64,000 bases of DNA, from the NCBI GenBank assembly GCA_036971615.1, contig JAYKKR010000034.1, forward strand, positions 248,001-312,000, in the 5' to 3' direction. The translations under genes and the position numbers were made by a program. The DNA comes from Amyloporia xantha (taxonomy: Eukaryota; Basidiomycota; Agaricomycetes; Polyporales; Adustoporiaceae). This document shows, in pieces, positions 57,572-64,000 of this stretch; positions within the stretch are counted from its first letter, which is position 1, and each line of letters begins with the position of its first letter. The notes below the pieces were generated by a model. The model worked only from the letters and a program-made list of their open reading frames with translations. It ran no database searches and was not told where the DNA came from.

Positions 57572-58227
57572 TCCCCGGCCTGCCAGAGCGCTAAGGTCTC
57601 GTCTTCTTGAAAACGCCACTATGTTCGATCCACCGAGCTGCGGAGAAGTTGGACTCGGCTGTTTCAAAGGGGTGTCGAAGTATGTCCCCGCCTTGTTCCG
57701 ACATTTTTCCCATGTGCGTCCACCTCCCCGACGATCTCGCGCCGCGAAATCACACGCTATGGCCCAGAATGCCATCGTTCATGTATGGTACAGTCTTGTT
57801 GCAGCCAAAAGGCAGAATATCATCCTGACGTGCCGATGTCCAACGTCCCAACCACGACTCGCTGCGAACGCCTGACGGTCACGTCTCTGTAAATTTGGCC
57901 TCTTGACTAATCTATACACCGAGCAAGATAGTCTGTTCACCGTCTTGGAGTTGCGAAGGTGCAGAGGCGTGAGAAGAGAAAGTTAGTGACACTTTCAACA
58001 GAAGCATTTATTGAGAGGAACGGTGGAGTATGCCAGGCGGGGAACTCGAGGAAGGGAAAATAGAAGAATAAGACCTCTCCGAAAATCATCGAAAGAGTCG
58101 CACAATTACACGCAAATCTGAATGGGTCAGAGTCGAACCGTTTTGAGCATAGATGAAACCCTGCTTTATCAGCTGCTATACTCATGACGGAAGTGATGGA
58201 CCCCTCCGTTCCTGTAAATCCTCTCAA
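57572..58227. other. Convergent intergenic region
   Basis: 656 bp between the stops of the acetyltransferase and the amidohydrolase. No gene recognised. Confidence 0.45.
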
Positions 58228-60210
58228 TTACAAAGCACGACCTTCGAATGCCTCCTTAACCTGATGAAATTGATCAGCCTTTACGACACAGAGCCCACCA
58301 GAAAGAACGGACCTTCAGGCGAAATTCCGCATCATCGAGCACGCGAACGCCTGTCGCGGCGAGGGCTTTTGCGACGTTAAGACAGGCTTTATGCGCTGCT
58401 ACGCTCGCGGCAGATTCAGCAAAAGCTACGGTGTGGTTCCCTCCATTCGGAATGGTTGGGATGCCTTATTGACAGGTTCAGTGTGCGGTACCCATAACGT
58501 TGAATGGTTACCCACCGAAAGACGGGTGCAAGGCTGGGAGCGCTGCGACAAGATGTCAACAGACGTCAGAAAGAAGTAGAATGATCTTACCATAAGTAAC
58601 ATTTCCCTGCAAGTTGCATCATCAAAATTAGATGGGTCGAGCTTATTGTCAATAGGCACTGACGAAGTCTGTAGAAGCACTCCCGATGCCATAGGTGTAG
58701 TCCACGGGGCCGTATTTGCTACGAAAGACGGCTGCAAACTCGTCACCTGGCAGCGAGGGTTATGGCATTAATGAATATTCCCGGAGTTAAAACACACACC
58801 TAGTGCCTTGTTTTGTCTGAGATCGAAGGTCGCACCGCCTTTTGTGACTTCGTGCCTGCACGCAGATGAAATAGCCGCTCCTCTGGTAGCAAATGTGAGT
58901 GTTGGACGGCTTGCTACAGTAACGCAAGCGGGCTTACTCAAAGCATGCAATGACGCGCTTCGTCGACGCGTCCATCTCCACGCGAGACGGTGCACGTACA
59001 TACCAGCTGTTAACAAAAGTCAAGCTTATCCTGTTTGCAAGAGGAATAAGACTACATACATCATCTTGGCGTAATCCGGGATGACTTCCAAGTGCCAGTC
59101 AGGACCTCCGCGCACATATGATGTGAGTTACGACGTACTATTGGGCGTCCAGTCTTTGCCGACGAATATCCCATGAACACGGTGGGTAGGATGCAGCTGC
59201 TGGCGCAGCACAGAGATGCTGTTGTATGCGAGGACGGCCGCATCTACAGCGTTTTGTCCCTCCCAGGGGGATAATGCTGCATGTGCACTGATACAGAAGT
59301 CAAATCAATATGATATCACTCACAGGATGGGAGAGAGCCATCCTCACGTATGGCCGTGAAACTCTACTTCGAGGACTTGTCTGGCGAGACAGCTGCTCAA
59401 ACTCGCGGAATGTTTCGGTCCAGGGGCAGGGTGACACCTATTGAGAAAAGGTAGGTGAAATCGTAGCAAGTCGGGGTCAGGTGCGTCTCGTACATCAAAC
59501 AGGCTACCATGCCTTCATAAGCACCTTTTTCCAAGAGGATTGCCTTGCCACCTCCGCCTTCTTCGGCTGCCGGATGATATGTGAGCAAAACGATGATATC
59601 GAGCACAACGGAATTACCTGGGGTTCCGAGAAGTACCACCGTTCCCGGGATGTCGTGCTTCTCTAGCACTGCCTTCACCGCTAGTGCGACGGCGACACCT
59701 GCAATTGCGATCAGGTTGTGACCACATGCATGTCCGATGCCGGGAAGGGCGTCCATCTCAGAATTGACACCGAGGATGGGGCCGCCGGACCCGTGTGTAA
59801 ATTTGGCTTCCCAAGCAGTAGGGAGCAAATAATGCTTTGTGACTTGCCACCCTTTCTTCGCCATGAAGTCCGTCAGAACGTCGTGGGTGCGGCTGTATAA
59901 AGATCTGATCAAGTAAAATACTGTAAGCAATTGACATACTTACTGTTCCTCCCAGCGAATTTCGGGATGATCTAGAGATATAACCAATATTAAATCTAAA
60001 CGTGGTCCACATTCAGAGTATGAAAACGTTGCTAGACCGACCGTGTATGTCGAGACTGAGCGCCCGTAATTCCTCGTCCAGCGACACGATAGAATTCTCG
60101 ATAGTCTCGAGTAATTCAGGCCTGTAAATAGTGTCCCCTGTACTTTGTACGTCCGTCGACGTATCGTCCGGGTGCCATAGTGCATCCGAGATGGCTGGGA
60201 CTTCGCACAT
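58228..60210 (-). CDS. M20 family amidohydrolase (PM20D2-like)
   Basis: Exons (minus): 60210-60042, 59971-59944, 59892-59618, 59566-59438, 59375-59348, 59287-59139, 59084-59060, 59006-58938, 58882-58800, 58746-58664, 58606-58591, 58542-58516, 58464-58313, 58260-58228; 1266 nt, 421 residues. Metallopeptidase-like zinc hydrolase of the M20 clan, most like PM20D2 or aminobenzoyl-glutamate hydrolase. Metal and catalytic motifs: [14 protein letters not shown], the catalytic Glu in [29 protein letters not shown] at the dimerisation/lid domain, and [10 protein letters not shown] with the terminal metal-binding His. It should cleave amide bonds of N-acyl or dipeptide substrates in the cytosol. The smallest exon is 16 nt. 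The start ATG at 60210 follows an in-frame GTG only. Confidence 0.88.
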
Positions 60211-60825
60211 GGTTGAAACGCACGATCGGAAGTTGGCGGTCACCCGAGGGAAATGAGGTTGAAGGCTCACTATGCTAGCTCGAGATGACGCTGTTGACGT
60301 GGTCTTACGGTGCTTATCGTTGTGTAGGGTAACTTATATGCTGAGATTGTCGGGAAACTGTATGATGATGAAGGATGCCGAAGGGACTCCGTGCCTCAGG
60401 GATCGCTGAATGAACCTGATAAGATAGGTAGTCATTTCAATGATTCTCATAATTGTCACGAAGACAAGTCTACAAGCGTCGTTCAAATAGGTCTATGTGA
60501 GCAAGAGGCCCCTGGGGATTGTCTTGATTAGAAGACATCAAGCGCAGAACAGACCTCGAATACGTAGAGCATTGATGTAAATACTAGATATAGGTAGGCG
60601 CCTGATATTCTTCAGGCAGTCACGGTAGGTCACGATGGAAAGTCACACATCACGGGGCCAGGCATCGCGAGCGTCTGTTTTCCCCCTGCGCTCATTCAGA
60701 CCTTTCTAACAGTCTGTTCAAAGTTCACTCTCGACGGCCGACATCCTTCTTGCACTTGCGTCGAGGTATCCACAAAGAAACCAAAATTGAGTATTTATTT
60801 CTAGGGGGAATATTAGCTCGTAAAC
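60211..60825. promoter_or_regulatory. Divergent promoter region between amidohydrolase and CLF1
   Basis: 615 bp between divergent starts. No gene seen. Confidence 0.4.
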
Positions 60826-63684
60826 ATGCAGGACGGTCGAGCCCCTCGGTGCGTTGCTTTCCGCAGAGTCTCTCCGTGATTGACCAACACAGAAAATGAG
60901 CTAGCATCAAGAATCGCGCACCGGCTGCGATTCAGGTACGTGATACGGTGTTTAATACCACAGTCTTTCTCATCGACGCTTTCTCAGGTCACCGCCGAGC
61001 AACTACTCCGAGATGTAGAAATCCAGTCCTTTTTGCTGTGTACGAGTTCTTGACGCAGGATATATAGGCTCAAGAACGTCAAGAGTCGCAATTTCGGGCT
61101 CCGAAACAGCGCGTGGAAGACTTTGAAGAGCTTCACGAATATCGCGGACGGAAACGGGAGGAGTTTGAGAAGCGCATTAGGCAGACAAGGGGGAACATGT
61201 GAGTTCACAGACTAGCTGTACCGATGTTTATTTGTACTGACGTAATGTTCTACCTGATAGTAAGGAATGGCTACAATATGCCAATTGGGAGGTACGTAGT
61301 AGTGCGCCTAGTATCCTTGCTACATGATTTCGAGCCACGCATAGGCCAGTCAAGGTGAATACGCCCGCTCGCGGTCGGTCTTCGAGCGTGCGTTGGATGT
61401 CGACCCACGGAGTGTGCAATTATGGCTCAGCTATACCGAAATGGAGCTCAAGGGCCGCAACGTGCAGCATTCTCGCAACCTATTCGATCGCGCGGTGACA
61501 TTACTCCCTCGGGTTGACCAACTATGGTACAAATACGTCTATCTCGAGGAACTACTGCAAAATGTCCCTGGTGCCCGCCAGGTGTTCGAGCGTTGGATGC
61601 AGTGGGAGCCGGAAGACAAGGCGTGGCAGGCGTATATCAAGATGGAGATGCGGTATAATGAGCTAGACCGTGCAAGTGCTATTTATGAACGGTGGATTGC
61701 GGTGCGGCCAGAACCGAGAAATTGGGTGAAGTGGGCGAAGTTTGAGGAGGAACGGGCGCGACTGGACAAGGCAAGGGAGGTCTTCCAGACGGCGCTGGAG
61801 TTCTTTGGAGACGGTGAAGAGGAGGTGGAGAAGGCCCAAGCGGTATTTAGTGCCTTCGCCAAAATGGAAACACGCCTGAAGGAGTTCGAGCGGGCCCGGG
61901 TCATCTACAAGGTATGTCGAGGCATGCTGCATTTTTCCAGCCCTGTCTGAAGGCGTTGCCTCTAGTTTGCGCTGTCTCGTATACCGCGCTCAAAATCCGC
62001 TTCATTGTACGCCGCGTACACGAAATTCGAGAAGCAGCACGGTACTCGTACGACCCTTGAATCCACTGTGCTTGGAAAACGACGCATTCAGTATGAAGAC
62101 GAGCTAACGCATGATGGCCACAACTACGACTCTTGGTTTGATTATTCGCGCTTAGAGGAAGGTGCCTTACGAGATGCCCGAGAAGAAGGCGCAACGGCGG
62201 ATGAGATAGAGAGTGCGACTGGACGAGTGCGGGAAGTTTACGAGCGTGCAGTTGCCCATGTCCCTCCAGGTGGACAGAAGAGACATTGGCGGCGGTACAT
62301 TTTCCTCTGGTTGAATTATGCCCTCTTCGAAGAGATCGAGACAAAGGTATGACTTTCCTTCTGATATGACGTGCAGAGAGCTCAAGGAGTTCGATAGGAT
62401 TATGCCCGAGCGCGACAAGTATACGAGACGGCCATTCGTGTCGTTCCACACAAACAGTTCACGTTCGCGAAATTGTGGCTCATGTTTGCGAAGTTCGAAA
62501 TTCGCCGGCTAGACTTGCCTGCGGCACGCAAGATTTTGGGCGCGGCAATAGGTATGTGCCCGAAGGAAGCATTATTCAAGGGCTACATACAGCTTGAGCT
62601 AGACGTGAGTCCTCTGTCTATATCTTCATCCTCGTTGCATTCTCATGTAACAATGGTAGCTGCGCGAATTCGATCGGGTTCGAACACTTTACGAAAAATA
62701 CATTGAGGTGGGTAACAGCTGCAGTAATTCGTCGTCAATACACTGATCAACGATGATCAGTTTGACCCAAGCAATTCATCAGCATGGGTCAAGTACGCCG
62801 AACTCGAAGCTCAGCTAGAAGACCTCGATCGTACCCGAGCAATCTTCGAACTCGGTGTGACGCAACAACCACTAGCGATGCCCGAGATTCTGTGGAAGGC
62901 ATACATCGATTTCGAGACCGAGGAAGGAAACAGGGAGAACGCGCGCGCGCTCTACGAACGGTTGATCGCCCTCAGTGGGCATTGGAAAGTCTGGATATCG
63001 TTCGCGGAATTCGAAGCCGCGGCGATTCCACTTGCGCGATCACTCAGAGAAGAAAGGGAGGATGAAGAGGAAGAGGACGAACTCGTCCCCGGAGATGTCG
63101 AGCGTGCAAGGCAGGTCTTCGAGAGAGGTTACAACGATCTCCGACGACAAGGCTTGAAGAGCGAGGTCAGTATACTTTCAGCCTACTTGGGATAGGTGTC
63201 TGATGGTCATTATTCTCGCTTGCACAGCGGGTAGCGCTTTTGGAGGTCTGGAAAGCGTTCGAGGAGAAGAATGGCAATGCGGAAGATGTGCAGAAGGTGC
63301 AGAACAAGATGCCTCTTGTCAGTCGACGTCGTGTGATGGATCCCGAATCCGGTGGTACGGAAGCAGGTATGTGGTCTCTCTTTGCATTTGTCACGCAGGA
63401 GACTGATACATAATATCTGCCTTATAGTGCTCGACTGGGATATGGTGTTCCCAGACGACGAACAGGAATCCAATCCAGCGTCATTCCAGTTCCTCCAGAG
63501 GGCGCATGCATGGCAGAAGGCCCGGGCTGCGAAAGCCAAAGAAAATCCCCCAGAGGCTAATTCGAATCATGCTGCGGAGAAGTCAAGTGCAGGTCCTTCG
63601 AGGGAACGTCGCGCATCTATAAATGGACAAGACAGAGACGAGGACGCGAACAGTGATGTTGCAAGTTCGCATGGTGACGACTGA
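60826..63684 (+). CDS. CLF1: Pre-mRNA splicing factor CLF1 (crooked neck/SYF3)
   Basis: Exons 60826-60848, 60905-60935, 60988-61014, 61068-61198, 61261-61291, 61345-61911, 61966-62346, 62398-62604, 62660-62707, 62761-63165, 63228-63366, 63428-63684; 2247 nt, 748 residues. Scaffold of the Prp19-associated complex in the spliceosome. The N-terminus [19 protein letters not shown] and [21 protein letters not shown] are diagnostic. About fifteen HAT repeats follow ([77 protein letters not shown]). The C-terminus includes the conserved [12 protein letters not shown] and a charged tail. Five of the first six exons are under 135 nt; the first ATG in the conserved exon was chosen. Intact. Confidence 0.93.
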
Positions 63685-63726
63685 TGAATGTATATCAATT
63701 TTAGTGTATTACGGTACAGGCTGTAT

Positions 63727-64000
63727 TTAGGTGTGCTTTCGTACCTTTGACAAGATAATATCTTCAAGATCTTCTTTGACTTGATTGCCCCAAGTTCTGT
63801 TTTCTTCGGCTGTCGAACAATCCTCAAGTGTTACTGGTGTTGATACTGGAGACTTGGTGTTATCTTTTATAATATTGAGTGCTGATTTGCGACCGCCGAC
63901 CAGTGAATACCATTTCCATTTCAGCTCGGCTCTATTACGCAGTGAGATTTTCGGACAGCTGGCTGCGATACTTGTAGTATACAGTCCTATGTTGCATTTT
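63727..64000 (-). CDS. C-terminal end of an unrecognised gene (cut by right edge)
   Basis: Minus-strand frame open from the window edge to TAA at 63727-63729, about 90 residues: ...TSIAASCPKISLRNRAEL, KWKWYSLVGGRKSALNII, then an acidic end with TLEDCSTAEENRTWGN and LEDIILSKVRKHT. Its composition looks like protein, not chance, and it lies convergent to CLF1 with only 42 bp between stops. A possible GT donor after LSK could mean the true end differs. No family recognised. Confidence 0.45.
   Translation of the reverse strand, partial: KCNIGLYTTSIAASCPKISLRNRAELKWKWYSLVGGRKSALNIIKDNTKSPVSTPVTLEDCSTAEENRTWGNQVKEDLEDIILSKVRKHT

Noticed and set aside
58110..58150. AGTCGAACCG resembling a tRNA T-arm
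   Set aside because: No matching stem bases, anticodon arm or acceptor stem around it.

Overview
The window looks like nuclear DNA of a filamentous basidiomycete, probably an Agaricomycete. Nearly every gene is split by GT-AG introns of about 42-70 nt with CTNAC-like branch points. Intergenic gaps are short. The gene content fits too: a Kre9/Knh1-like GPI-anchored wall protein, several F-box-like proteins, a fungal SNF5 with a GATA finger, and a Ngaro-type tyrosine-recombinase retrotransposon. Exon models were built by hand from splice signals and protein-family knowledge. For complete models the spliced length was checked to be divisible by three; no database search was possible.

Layout, left to right: (1) 1-2953, minus, Mov10/SDE3-like RNA helicase cut by the left edge. 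(2) 4456-10962, a diverged long inverted repeat whose loop holds a 5.0-kb Ngaro element (5200-10236) with split direct repeats A1-ORFs-B1-A2-B2. (3) 11630-12676, plus, GPI-anchored wall protein, then a near-perfect 381-bp-arm palindrome (13052-14105). (4) 14189-17106, minus, ORC3; 17595-18799, minus, NmrA-like; 19467-20385, plus, glutathione S-transferase. (5) 20782-21568, minus, QCR8, divergent from 21775-21918, OST4. (6) 23286-25733, plus, GH27 alpha-galactosidase in 21 exons; 26095-28608, plus, Sae2/CtIP; 28881-31332, minus, GPI1/PIG-Q. (7) 32290-33603, plus, F-box protein; 36554-42669, plus, SNF5; 43206-44937, minus, a triose-phosphate-transporter-family protein with a one-base reading-frame break; 45307-47664, plus, RING finger protein. 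(8) about 47842-50016, a CpG desert holding a decayed F-box gene. (9) 51710-52901 (minus) and 54378-55602 (plus), head-to-head paralogous multi-spanning membrane proteins; 56483-57571, plus, GNAT acetyltransferase; 58228-60210, minus, M20 amidohydrolase; 60826-63684, plus, Clf1/crooked-neck splicing factor; 63727-64000, minus, C-terminus of an unrecognised gene.

Most genes are unrelated housekeeping functions: replication origin, end resection, GPI anchor and N-glycan synthesis, respiration, splicing, chromatin. There is no sign of a biosynthetic cluster. The unusual material is in the repeats: the recent Ngaro copy seated at the centre of an older palindrome, the second palindrome, and the sharply bounded CpG-depleted island with a dead F-box gene, which points to methylation-driven decay of duplicated DNA.
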